A stretch of 64,000 nucleotides of DNA from assembly GCA_002708825.1 (NCBI GenBank), contig PAPF01000039.1, forward strand, positions 62,001 through 126,000, in the 5' to 3' direction. The first letter of the stretch is position 1, and each line of letters begins with the position of its first letter. The notes below the pieces were generated by a model, which made no database searches, was not told where the DNA came from, and worked only from the letters and a program-made list of their open reading frames with translations. The DNA comes from Phyllobacteriaceae bacterium (GTDB taxonomy: Bacteria > Pseudomonadota > Alphaproteobacteria > Rhizobiales > Rhizobiaceae). The translations under genes and the position numbers were made by a program. Of this stretch, positions 19,801 to 26,989 are shown piece after piece.

Positions 19801-19935
19801 GATGCGGACTTCCCCGAAGTCGAAACTTGTCCATTGATCGGCCCCGGAGGCCGGGACTTGAAACGCCATTGCGGAGGCAAGGACGAGAAACAGGCGAGCC
19901 GCCAGCCAGAACCCCGTCGATTTCAGCATGCCCAT
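16894..19935 (-). CDS. Large exported protein with three repeated domains (1013 aa)
   Basis: After a signal peptide (residues 1-32) come an N-terminal domain of about 125 residues resembling small PsbP/DcrB-like lipoprotein folds, and a second domain around 200-315 with YHWNHGRG, YGPWQASG and LVDSDPGTW. Three related units of about 190 residues follow, at about 353-540, 562-758 and 782-972. Each opens with FDG-x(6)-W and contains AGG-(D/N)(Y/F), (L/V)-V(D/E)V, a W-G/A-x-(T/A)-G-I/L motif and a late LAL-R/D-RI strand. The units look like beta-sandwich (LamG/jelly-roll) modules, suggesting ligand or glycan binding outside the cytoplasm. ATG 19935 is preceded by GGGAGG; upstream open frame was rejected. 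Function unknown. Confidence 0.8.
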   Translation of the reverse strand: MGMLKSTGFWLAARLFLVLASAMAFQVPASGADQWTSFDFGEVRIEAPAQWEVTYQEEGEQIHLRSPDGNYTLLAFWWFPDEPLLGYDDIVAHEEIMVAGRRAMVITSEFPQLGVYGLAFLDPRRDGHQFIMNLEFQDKDFTAAANLLDRFLAGIRYGRIKGGASRTFGGEPVDQAQDTSPGAIATAPETQPETVPVGDMLIAEIGNIYAVANGPEKPVVFTMPEPVFIQSIQTYHWNHGRGRSPGTIALRSADATYGPWQASGRPGQGGVPDAYWIVEPGIILPAGRYELVDSDPGTWATNSASGNKGFVRIEYRRTETRLPSGGEAIASGTPETAVPGEIPATTARPGDPVLFDGLPDERWLPVSEAGGNYDAFARSSGGMLIVDVPAGNGWAKTGIRSAAPLVRVGDGTGARTVRFDFDAANTSAFVLALAAADGSDEWPAHDIRFAWGSEGGDEPAHATLFLRRSVVRRVATGPRAPDSITLRLDPTGGVAAILPDGTMLEATLPGGPAPEGYHVHAIAHAMAKEQPARLALRRIETGETPAAKPALTAWPDDRAEVVLFDGRLGTDWVGHGAAGGDFNRDARLDGDMLLVDVAQGSAWGNAGILSPAALVWLDGLRGDGEVTVTFELDPARTDGFALALAHPGYGGVGGNGPGKPNVTFAWHKPKDSTGALADVHFYPHGGNDFDRQEVSATPPSQVRFSIRAGEVTVSAEGMAPVTRPYDAARDGAGLRVYAYTIVPEKDAPARLALDRIVLTRKPGAAAPTPEPAPGVDPLPETVAFDGSPSPAWEPIGVAGGDFEAFARFEDGALVVEVPEGHSWGKTGLLSAEPLLKLDPRIRQTPARIELQMDPARPQNLNFALSTRKIADMWQNHRGWYTFTYIPERQVWVMGLRHSPYQEWSREVDAGWVAENWDGRLRIDVGDGWTAMEIPGGPRLYGTMGVGPYYHLHGVVQAHPPAEQKAASLTLRSITTGMVTPDGMSAADRWSLLDDETFEPGQFLETLFDDLETE
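17020..18879 (-). repeat. Three tandem protein-coding repeats inside the 1013-aa gene
   Basis: Approximate DNA positions of the three units are 18316-18879, 17662-18252 and 17020-17592, each about 570-590 bases and joined by 20-25 residue linkers, the last rich in Pro/Ala. The repetition is visible at protein level (FDG, AGGDF, W-x-x-x-G-I/L-x-S/A) and is divergent in DNA, so it is an old internal triplication rather than a recent duplication. Confidence 0.7.
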
Positions 19936-19940
19936 CGCTG

Positions 19941-20663
19941 TCAACCTCCCGTTTCCGGATTGTCCGGCGTGATCGCGATTCCGTTCTTGCCCAGTGCCTT
20001 GATCAGCCTTCGCATCGGGCTCTCGAAGGCTTCGCTGGCGATGGGTATCTGGCTGCCGTCGCGCAGCGTGAGTGTGATGCCGACCGTGTCGCGGGCAAGC
20101 AGGATCGCACCGGCCGGGCCGAATTTTCCCGCGGCGATCAGGGCCGGGGTGAGCCAGCGGATCCATTTTGGCAGGCCCCGGCGGAACGGCGAGACCCGCG
20201 CGATGTCGGCGAAGCGGAAGGCGCGGTGCCCCTCAAGCCGGTTGATCTGCAGACCGTCAGGCTCGATGACGAGCCAGAAGGCAGCGTAGTGGGCGCTGAA
20301 CCACAGGATCGAGACGGAGATCAGCGCCAGGGGCCATGTCAGCAGCGCCGAAGGATGAACCAGGAGGCCAAAATCCGCCCACAGGTATTCCTCGCCCATC
20401 CGCGCCCAGAAGGGCAGGGCGAAGAAGAAGCCGGTCAGCAGGAAGGCGATCAGGTCCGGCCCGTGGACAGCGGGCATCCGGTCATAGATGAAGGCAGTGT
20501 CCGGACGCGGCGCTCGGGGCATCAGGAGATAGACGGCCAGACCCGCGCCGGCCAGCATCAGGCCTGCAGGAAGACCGCGCTCCGGCAGGATTGCAAGTGC
20601 CGCGCAGACAAGGGCCAGCACGATGAGACGCCTTGCCATTTCGCGCGACAGCAGAACCGCCAT
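19941..20663 (-). CDS. Uncharacterised membrane protein (240 aa)
   Basis: This is the first gene of the leftward four-gene set. It has hydrophobic segments near residues 11-27 and 32-48, a pair between about 70 and 125 (FLLTGFFFALPFW; ALISVSILWFSAHYAAFWLV), then a cytoplasm-facing domain with VIEPDGLQINRLEGHRAF and a C-terminal LTLRDGSQIPI segment. That plan resembles bacterial membrane proteins with a PH-like domain, but no family is certain. The next gene begins five bases after its stop. An internal ATG (residue 9) is a possible alternative start. Confidence 0.75.
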   Translation of the reverse strand: MAVLLSREMARRLIVLALVCAALAILPERGLPAGLMLAGAGLAVYLLMPRAPRPDTAFIYDRMPAVHGPDLIAFLLTGFFFALPFWARMGEEYLWADFGLLVHPSALLTWPLALISVSILWFSAHYAAFWLVIEPDGLQINRLEGHRAFRFADIARVSPFRRGLPKWIRWLTPALIAAGKFGPAGAILLARDTVGITLTLRDGSQIPIASEAFESPMRRLIKALGKNGIAITPDNPETGG

Positions 20664-20727
20664 GGAACAGCCCCTCGGTTACGGGTTTCACCGTCTTGAG
20701 AAGGCAGCCGAATGGCGGTTTTTGAAA

Positions 20728-20757
20728 TGACAATTGTCAATGGTTTTCGAAAAAACC
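20728..20757. promoter_or_regulatory. Two adjacent dyads upstream of the four-gene membrane set
   Basis: TGACAATTGTCA at 20728-20739 is a perfect 12-base palindrome. Its left-reading strand also gives TTGACA, a consensus -35 box for the gene starting at 20663. Three bases away, at 20742-20757, GGTTTT-CGAA-AAAACC is a second dyad. Together they look like a promoter with an operator, or a terminator element for the tRNA plus a promoter. The rest of the 149-base gap to the tRNA shows nothing else. Confidence 0.45.
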
Positions 20758-20812
20758 GGCGGCGGAATTTCGAGGGGAGTGTGCCCGGACACGGGTCGGG
20801 TCTTTTTCTGGC

Positions 20813-20889
20813 TGGTCGGAGTGGCAGGATTTGAACCTGCGACCCCCTCGTCCCGAACGAGGTGCGCTACCAGGCTGCGCTACACTCCG
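20813..20889 (-). tRNA. tRNA-Pro (anticodon CGG)
   Basis: On the minus strand the acceptor stem CGGAGTG pairs with CACTCCG, followed by A and an encoded CCA (20813-20815). The D arm is GCGC...GCGC, the anticodon stem CCTCG/CGAGG carries the loop TTCGGGA with anticodon CGG, and the T arm is GCAGG-TTCAAAT-CCTGC. All helices pair perfectly over 77 bases. CGG reads CCG proline codons, abundant in this GC-rich genome. No integrase or attachment-site duplication is visible nearby. Confidence 0.97.
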
Positions 20890-21083
20890 CGAACCAGTCG
20901 GGCGGTCTATAACCGGCACGATTGCATCCTGCAAGCGGTCTGAGGGGGAAATCGGCGAAAAATCCCGTGCTGCTCCGTTCGCTGCTGCGGTCGTGCGAAA
21001 AGGATTGTTTCGGCAGGGCTTAATCGGACATAAGGCTTTTGCCGGCAGACTGTCGCGCGAGTCCGACCGATCCGGAAAACCCG

Positions 21084-22601
21084 ATGCACAAACCCGTGGC
21101 CGACGCCAGACCGAATACCTACGCCTTCGAGACCGTTCCGCTCGTCAAGCCGACCGGATTTCGCGAATATGATGCACGCTGGTGGTTCGGCCATCCGGCG
21201 TCATCCAAGCCGCCGGAACTCAACCTGCTCGGCGTCCAGGCGCTCGGCATGGGCCTCGGAACGCTGATCCGCCGTCTTGGCGCCGGCCCCGGCATCGTCA
21301 CCGGGCATGACTACCGGTCCTATTCCATGGCCATCAAGCTGGCGCTCACGCAGGGTCTCATGGCCGCCGGCGCCCATGTCAAGGATATCGGCCTGGCGTT
21401 GTCGCCCATGGCCTATTTCGCCCAGTTCGCGCTCGAGACCGCTTCCGTGGCCATGGTCACGGCCTCGCACAACGACAATGGCTGGACCGGGGTGAAGATG
21501 GGGTGCCAGCGTCCGCTCACCTTCGGACCGGACGAGATGGCGCAATTGCGCGATATCGTGCTGTCGGGCGATTTCGACCTCGCCGGCGGGGGAAGCTACG
21601 AGGCCGTCGCCGGAATGCGCGAGCGCTACCTGTCGGATCTGGCCGACGGCATCCGCCTCAAGCGCCGCCTGAAAGTGGTCGCCGCCTGCGGCAACGGCAC
21701 CGCCGGCGCCTTCGCGCCCGACCTGCTGGAGCGCATCGGCTGCGAGGTCATTCCGCTGGATTGCAATCTGGACCATGCCTTTCCGCGCTACAATCCGAAC
21801 CCGGAAGACATGGAAATGCTCCATGCCATCCGCGATGCGGTGCTGGCGCACAAGGCCGATGTCGGGCTTGGTTTCGACGGCGACGGCGACCGCTGCGGCG
21901 TGGTCGACAACGAGGGCAACGAGATCTTTGCCGACAAGGTGGGCGTCATGCTCGCCCGCGACATGTCGGCTGTCCGGCCCGGCGCGCAATTCGTCGTCGA
22001 TGTGAAGTCGACAGGGCTCTACCGGACCGATCCGGTGCTGGCCGCCAACGGCGCGAAGACCGATTACTGGAAGACCGGCCATTCCTACATCAAGCGCCGC
22101 GTGTCCGAACTTGGCGCCGTGGCCGGCTTCGAGAAATCGGGTCATTTCTTCTTCAATGCGCCCTATGGCCGGGGCTATGACGACGGACTGGTCACCGCGG
22201 TCGCCATTTGCCGCATGCTGGAGCGCAATCCGGGCAAGTCCATGGCCGATCTTTACCGCGACCTCCCGCTGACCTTCGGTTCGCCCACCATGTCGCCCCA
22301 TTGCGCCGACGAGGAAAAATACGATGTCGTTGAGCGCGTCACGGCGCGTTTCGCTGACATGAAACGCAGGGGCGAGACCGTGGCGGGCGAGCGCATCGAG
22401 ACCCTCGTCACGGTCAATGGCGTGCGTGTCGGGCTGTCGGACGGCAGTTGGGGCCTCGTGCGGGCGTCGTCCAACAAGCCCGAACTCGTCGTCGTGGTGG
22501 AAAGCCCCGTCTCCGAGGAGCGCAAGCGCGCCGTCTTTCACGCCGTCGACGCCATCCTGCGGGAAAACCCGCAGGTCGGCGCCTACAACCAGTCGATCTG
22601 A
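21084..22601 (+). CDS. Phosphomannomutase / phosphoglucomutase family
   Basis: A 505-residue alpha-D-phosphohexomutase that interconverts hexose 6- and 1-phosphates. The phosphoserine loop TASHN is at 126-130 (Ser128), the Mg loop DGDGDR at 265-270, and the sugar-binding loop FEKSGH follows around 355. The next gene, a GDP-mannose pyrophosphorylase, starts 20 bases downstream, which favours mannose-6-phosphate as substrate. The start ATG 21084 is the first with the conserved N-terminal VPLVKPTGFREYDARW region behind it; no strong ribosome site is visible. The 194-base gap from the tRNA shows no further feature. Confidence 0.92.
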   Translation: MHKPVADARPNTYAFETVPLVKPTGFREYDARWWFGHPASSKPPELNLLGVQALGMGLGTLIRRLGAGPGIVTGHDYRSYSMAIKLALTQGLMAAGAHVKDIGLALSPMAYFAQFALETASVAMVTASHNDNGWTGVKMGCQRPLTFGPDEMAQLRDIVLSGDFDLAGGGSYEAVAGMRERYLSDLADGIRLKRRLKVVAACGNGTAGAFAPDLLERIGCEVIPLDCNLDHAFPRYNPNPEDMEMLHAIRDAVLAHKADVGLGFDGDGDRCGVVDNEGNEIFADKVGVMLARDMSAVRPGAQFVVDVKSTGLYRTDPVLAANGAKTDYWKTGHSYIKRRVSELGAVAGFEKSGHFFFNAPYGRGYDDGLVTAVAICRMLERNPGKSMADLYRDLPLTFGSPTMSPHCADEEKYDVVERVTARFADMKRRGETVAGERIETLVTVNGVRVGLSDGSWGLVRASSNKPELVVVVESPVSEERKRAVFHAVDAILRENPQVGAYNQSI

Positions 22602-22621
22602 AACGGGCAGGGGAAGCCAGC

Positions 22622-24865
22622 ATGAGTGCCAGGATTGTCAGCTTCGTGATGAGCGGCGGCATCGGCTCGCGCCTCTGGCCGCTGTCGCGCGAGGACAATC
22701 CCAAGCAGTTCCATGATCTTTCCGGCGGCGGCTCGATGATCCAGCAGACCGTGCGCCGCATGGCCGCGCGCACGGCAGGCGAGGCACCCGTCTGCATCAT
22801 AGCGACGGAGCGCCATGCCGGCCGCGTCAATGCCGAACTGGCGGGCGTGGACCTGAAGGGCGGGCGCGCGCTCTACGAGCCGATGGGCCGCAACACCGCG
22901 GCCGCCGTGGCGCTGGCCGCCCAGGTGACGCTGCGCGATTTCGGCGACGATCTCGTCCTTGTCGTGCCTTCCGATCATGTCATCGCCACCGATGCCGATT
23001 TCTGGGCGACGGTCGAGGATGGCGTCGAGGCCGCGCTTTCGGGGCGCGTGGTGGTCTTTGGCGTGCGTCCGACCCATGCCGAGACCGGCTACGGATATAT
23101 CGAGGCAGGCCCGGATGAGGGCGCCCCCGTTCGCGATGTCACCCGCTTTGTCGAGAAGCCGGACCACGCCACGGCGCAGACCTACCTGGAGGCGGGAAAT
23201 TTCTACTGGAATGCCGGCATTTTCCTCTTCCGCGCCTCGGCCATGCGCCAGGCCTTCGAGCGGCTGGAGCCCGCGATCTGGGCGGGTGTGGCCACCGCGC
23301 TCGGACAGGCCCGCGATGAGGTCGGCGGCATCTTCCTGCATGAGGACGACTACATGGCCGTCCGCTCCGATTCCATCGACTACGCCATCATGGAAAAGCT
23401 CGACGGCATCGCCATGGTGGAGGCGCGTTTCCGCTGGAACGACCTTGGCTCCTGGCAGTCGCTGCTCGATGTCTCCGAAGCCGACGGTGCGGGCAATGTC
23501 ATCATCGGGGATGTCGTCGCCATCGACTGCGAGCATTGCTACCTGCGTTCCTCCGGCCGCCTGCTCTCGGTCATCGGCCTGAAGGATGTGGCGGTGGTCG
23601 CCACCGCGGACGCCACCTTCGTTGCGCCGGTCAGCGAGAGCCAGAACGTCAAGAAGGTCGTCGAACAGCTTGAGAAGAGCGGGCGGCTCGAAACCCGCTA
23701 CACGCCGAGCCATGACCGGGTGATCGAGGCCGGCGCCTTCGTCAACCGGGTCCGCCACTGGCTGTTCGAGGAAACACTGCCGCTCTGGTCGACCGCCGGC
23801 GTCGACCGCGTCCATGGCGGATTTCACGAGACGCTGGGCTTCGACGGCCAGCCGGGCATCAAGCCCAAGCGCATGCGCACCATGGCCCGCCAGGTCTACG
23901 CGTTCGCCGTCGCCAAGGCCCATGGCTGGACCGGACCGGCCGACGACCTGATCGCCCATGGCATCGGCTTCATGGCTGACAGGGGTCGCACGGAACGCGG
24001 CGGCTGGGTGCGCGCCTTCAATCCGGATGGCTCGGTGCTCGATGCCGTCGAGGACACCTACGACCATGCCTTCGTGCTGCTGGCCCTGGCCCATGCGCAC
24101 CGGGCCGGTCATCCCGATGCCCTGACGCTGGGGCGCGAGACTTTCGACTTCCTCGACGAGCACCTGGAAGACGCCAACCTGCGGGGGTTCCTGGAAAGCT
24201 CCGACGGCGAGAACCTGCGACGCTCCAACCCGCACATGCATCTGCTGGAAGCCTTTCTCGCCTGGTTTCATGCCACCGGAGAGCGCACCTATCTGCGCCG
24301 GGCCGCGCGCATCGTCGACCTGTTCCGCCATTCGCTGTTCGATCCGGAAACCTGGACGCTGGGCGAGTATTTCGACGGCGACTGGCGGCCGGAAAAGGGC
24401 ATGCGCGGCGAATGGACCGAGCCCGGTCATCATTTCGAATGGGCCTCGCTGCTGACCGATTTCGCCGATGCGACCGGTCAGACCGACTTGGTGCCCTATG
24501 CCCGCAAGCTTTATGCGTCCGCCGTGGCCAACGGGCTGAACCGGTCCACGGGCCTCGCCTACAACGCGGTTTCGCGCTCCGGCGTGCCGCTGGAGCGCCT
24601 GTCGCGGTCATGGCCGCAGACCGAGGCCATCAAGGCGGCCATCGCGCTGGACGCCGAGGGCGGCGGGCCGGACATGAAGCCGGAAATCGAATCGCGCGTC
24701 GCGCGCCTGTTCCGCTGGCATGTCGATCCCGCGCCGCGCGGACTGTGGATCGACCTGATCGACGAGAAGGGCGCGGCGCGCGCTCCGGACGTGCCGGCGT
24801 CCATCTTCTACCATCTCGTCTGTGCGCTGACCCGTTATCTCGAAGTCCAGCCGAAGGTGCAATGA
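22622..24865 (+). CDS. manC: Mannose-1-phosphate guanylyltransferase fused to AGE-family epimerase/isomerase
   Basis: A 747-residue two-domain enzyme. Residues 1-350 form the GDP-mannose pyrophosphorylase: nucleotide loop GGIGSRLWPLSRE at 12-24 with PKQF at 27-30, FVEKP at 176-180 and WNAGIF at 196-201. Residues 370-747 form an (alpha/alpha)6-barrel of the N-acylglucosamine 2-epimerase family, with RQVY at 423-426, NPHMHLLEA at 536-544 and PGHHFEW at 601-607, the last holding catalytic His. The usual ManC partner domain is a cupin phosphomannose isomerase; here the AGE barrel takes its place and may supply mannose-6-phosphate. ATG 22622 follows GGGGAAGCC. Product GDP-mannose would feed polysaccharide or glycan synthesis. 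Confidence 0.9.
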   Translation: MSARIVSFVMSGGIGSRLWPLSREDNPKQFHDLSGGGSMIQQTVRRMAARTAGEAPVCIIATERHAGRVNAELAGVDLKGGRALYEPMGRNTAAAVALAAQVTLRDFGDDLVLVVPSDHVIATDADFWATVEDGVEAALSGRVVVFGVRPTHAETGYGYIEAGPDEGAPVRDVTRFVEKPDHATAQTYLEAGNFYWNAGIFLFRASAMRQAFERLEPAIWAGVATALGQARDEVGGIFLHEDDYMAVRSDSIDYAIMEKLDGIAMVEARFRWNDLGSWQSLLDVSEADGAGNVIIGDVVAIDCEHCYLRSSGRLLSVIGLKDVAVVATADATFVAPVSESQNVKKVVEQLEKSGRLETRYTPSHDRVIEAGAFVNRVRHWLFEETLPLWSTAGVDRVHGGFHETLGFDGQPGIKPKRMRTMARQVYAFAVAKAHGWTGPADDLIAHGIGFMADRGRTERGGWVRAFNPDGSVLDAVEDTYDHAFVLLALAHAHRAGHPDALTLGRETFDFLDEHLEDANLRGFLESSDGENLRRSNPHMHLLEAFLAWFHATGERTYLRRAARIVDLFRHSLFDPETWTLGEYFDGDWRPEKGMRGEWTEPGHHFEWASLLTDFADATGQTDLVPYARKLYASAVANGLNRSTGLAYNAVSRSGVPLERLSRSWPQTEAIKAAIALDAEGGGPDMKPEIESRVARLFRWHVDPAPRGLWIDLIDEKGAARAPDVPASIFYHLVCALTRYLEVQPKVQ

Positions 24866-24869
24866 CCGC

Positions 24870-26333
24870 TCAGTAGGGGCTGTCCACCGGTCCGTCCGCG
24901 ACGTAGACGCTTCTGACCTGGCTCCACGCGGCAAGCGCCTCGATACCGTTTTCGCGGCCCATGCCCGATTGCTTGACGCCGCCGAACGGCATTTCCACCG
25001 GTGTCAGGTTGTAGGCGTTGATCCAGCAGGTCCCGGCCTGAAGCCGGTGGACGACGCGCTTCGCCCGCCCGATATCGGCGGAAAACACGCCCGCTGCCAG
25101 GCCGAAGGGCGTGTCATTGGCCCGCGCGATCACCTCCTCCTCGTCCCGGAAGGAAAGGACGGCCATCACCGGCCCGAAGATTTCCTCGCGCGCGATGGTC
25201 ATGCCGTCGGTCACGCCGGTGAAGACCGTCGGCTCGACATAATGTCCGCCTTCCAGCCCCTGAAGCCGGGGACGGCCGCCACCACAGGCCAGGGTGGCGC
25301 CTTCCGTCCGTCCGGCCTCGACATAGCCCATGACCTTTTCCAGTTGCGCCGCCGAGACCAGCGGGCCCATCTGCGTCGCCTCGTCCATCGGATCGCCGAT
25401 GCGGATGCCGCGCGTGCGCTCGACCAGCCGTGCGACGAAGCGGTCATGGATCGCCTCGTGCACGAAGACCCGCGTGCCGTTGGAGCAGACCTGGCCGGTG
25501 GAATAGAAATTGCCGAGCATGGCGCCGCCGATGGCGCTTTCCAGGTCGGCATCCTCGAAGACGATCATCGGCGACTTGCCGCCCAGTTCCATTGTCGCCG
25601 GCTTCATCAGGCCCCCGGCCGTGGCGAGCACCTTCTTGCCCGTCGGCACCGAGCCGGTCAGCGAAACCTTCGCGATGACCGGGTGCTCGACCAGCTTCGC
25701 CGCCACGTCGCCGAAACCCTGAACCACGTTGAACAGGCCGGCAGGCAGGCCCGCCTCGATATAGATTTCGGCCAGTTTCAGCGCCGAGAGCGGCGTGACC
25801 TCGGACGGCTTGAAGATCATCGCATTGCCCATGGCCAGCGCCGGCGCCGACTTCCAGCAGGCGATCTGGATGGGATAGTTCCAGGCACCGATGCCGAGCG
25901 TCACACCGAAGGGTTCGGGCCGCGTATAGGCGTGCGGCCCGCCAAGGTCGATCTGCCGGCCTGTGTAGGAAGGAACGGTCCGCCCCATGAAATCGAGGCA
26001 GTCGGCGCCCGAAGCAGCGTCGGCCACCAGCGTTTCCTGGATCGCCTTGCCGGTGTCGAGCGTCTCCAGTTCGGAGAGTTCACGGTTGCGCTCCTTGAGG
26101 ATTGCCGCTGCCCGGCAAAGGATCGCGCCGCGTTCCTCGGCCGGGCGCGCCGCCCAATCCGCCTGCGCGCGCGCCGCGCTTTCCACCGCCGCGGCAATGA
26201 CCCTGTCCGTTGCGCAATGGAGCCGTGCGATCACCTCGTCCGTGGCGGGATAGCGGCTTTCGAGCACCGCGCCGGACGCGTCCTCGAAGGGCTTGCCGTC
26301 GATGAAATGGGAGGCGGGAGGTTGTGCGCGCAT
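24870..26333 (-). CDS. betB: Betaine-aldehyde dehydrogenase
   Basis: NAD(P)-dependent aldehyde dehydrogenase (487 residues) that oxidises betaine aldehyde to glycine betaine. Catalytic Cys283 is in [11 protein letters not shown], the general-base Glu249 in ELGGKSP, and the conserved GAWNYP and [10 protein letters not shown] motifs are present; the CSNGTRV and AWNYP forms are typical of BetB. It is the last gene of the bet set, 25 bases after the ParE toxin gene. It converges on the ManC-fusion gene, whose stop is only four bases away, with no terminator visible between them. Confidence 0.93.
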   Translation of the reverse strand: MRAQPPASHFIDGKPFEDASGAVLESRYPATDEVIARLHCATDRVIAAAVESAARAQADWAARPAEERGAILCRAAAILKERNRELSELETLDTGKAIQETLVADAASGADCLDFMGRTVPSYTGRQIDLGGPHAYTRPEPFGVTLGIGAWNYPIQIACWKSAPALAMGNAMIFKPSEVTPLSALKLAEIYIEAGLPAGLFNVVQGFGDVAAKLVEHPVIAKVSLTGSVPTGKKVLATAGGLMKPATMELGGKSPMIVFEDADLESAIGGAMLGNFYSTGQVCSNGTRVFVHEAIHDRFVARLVERTRGIRIGDPMDEATQMGPLVSAAQLEKVMGYVEAGRTEGATLACGGGRPRLQGLEGGHYVEPTVFTGVTDGMTIAREEIFGPVMAVLSFRDEEEVIARANDTPFGLAAGVFSADIGRAKRVVHRLQAGTCWINAYNLTPVEMPFGGVKQSGMGRENGIEALAAWSQVRSVYVADGPVDSPY

Positions 26334-26358
26334 GATGTTGCTTGTCTTTCCTTATGGT

Positions 26359-26670
26359 TCAGGAATTGATGTCGATATCGGCGTCGGAAAGCCAATCCTG
26401 TGCCCCATGGACGATCCGAAGGACTTCGATGCCATCGCCGTCGGAGAAGGCGCGATACAGGACAAGATGATTGCGAACGCTCGCAACTCGGACATCGCGA
26501 TGGTTCGGCAATCGTTGCGGCGCCGAGTAGGGTAGATCGGCCAGCCGCCAGATCGTCGTCAGAAGGTCTTCAAGGTAGCTGTCAGCGGCCGCTTCGGATC
26601 TTTCGTGCAGATAAAGGTAGAGGCTCTCCAGATCCCGGTCAGCCAGTGGCGTGTAGAGAACACGGCTCAT
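26359..26670 (-). CDS. parE: RelE/ParE-family toxin
   Basis: A 103-residue toxin of the type II ParE/RelE superfamily, with YTPLADRDLESLYLYL at the N-terminus, the central TIWRLADLPYSAPQRLPN and a strand LVLYRAF near the end, as in ParE. ParE toxins act on DNA gyrase; RelE relatives cut mRNA, so the target is inferred. Its ATG overlaps the stop of the ParD-like antitoxin gene (ATGA), the standard arrangement. It sits between betA and betB. Confidence 0.88.
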   Translation of the reverse strand: MSRVLYTPLADRDLESLYLYLHERSEAAADSYLEDLLTTIWRLADLPYSAPQRLPNHRDVRVASVRNHLVLYRAFSDGDGIEVLRIVHGAQDWLSDADIDINS

Positions 26671-26933
26671 TGCCCCGATCGCGCCTTGTTCCTGAAGCGC
26701 TCAATCATGGCATCAATGGGCGGCATCGGCACGGCCGGTCCGCTGGCCAGCCCTTCCTCCACCGCCTTTTCGAGGCGGGCGATGTAGGCGCGGTGCCGCT
26801 CTTCCTGTTCCTCCAGCAGGCGCAGCGCCGCGCGCACGACATCCGAAACACCCTGGTAACGGCCGGACTTCACGAGTTCGGCGATGAATTCCTGCTGGTG
26901 GGCTGTCAGCGACACGCTCGGATTGCGGCTCAT
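26667..26933 (-). CDS. parD: ParD-family ribbon-helix-helix antitoxin
   Basis: An 88-residue antitoxin. The N-terminal SVSLTAHQQEFIAELVKSG and GVSDVVRAALRLLEEQEE form a ribbon-helix-helix DNA-binding fold, followed by a charged tail that would wrap the toxin. ATG 26933 is preceded by AGGAG at six bases; an ATG 21 bases earlier overlaps the operator and was rejected. The antitoxin is expected to repress its own promoter at the dyad just upstream. It neutralises the ParE protein encoded next. Confidence 0.88.
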   Translation of the reverse strand: MSRNPSVSLTAHQQEFIAELVKSGRYQGVSDVVRAALRLLEEQEERHRAYIARLEKAVEEGLASGPAVPMPPIDAMIERFRNKARSGQ

Positions 26934-26946
26934 GGTGGCTCCTTGA

Positions 26947-26965
26947 TGTAGCAATATTAGCTACA
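26947..26965. promoter_or_regulatory. Probable ParD operator (inverted repeat)
   Basis: TGTAGC-AATATTA-GCTACA, six-base arms around an AT-rich spacer, lies 13 bases upstream of the antitoxin start and in the 56-base gap after the betA stop. Position and form suit autoregulation by a ribbon-helix-helix antitoxin, and imply that the pair has its own promoter within the bet operon. Confidence 0.6.
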
Positions 26966-26989
26966 AGATAGGTCCTGCGCGCGGACTTG

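Noticed and set aside
20734-20943. Short open frame on the plus strand over the tRNA, giving VGVAGFEPATPSSRTRCATRLRYTP
   Set aside because: This is the well-known false translation of the antisense of tRNA-Pro; the perfect cloverleaf at 20813-20889 explains it.
20890-21083. Prophage or island attachment site at tRNA-Pro
   Set aside because: No integrase, no direct repeat of the tRNA 3' end, and neighbouring genes are chromosomal in character.
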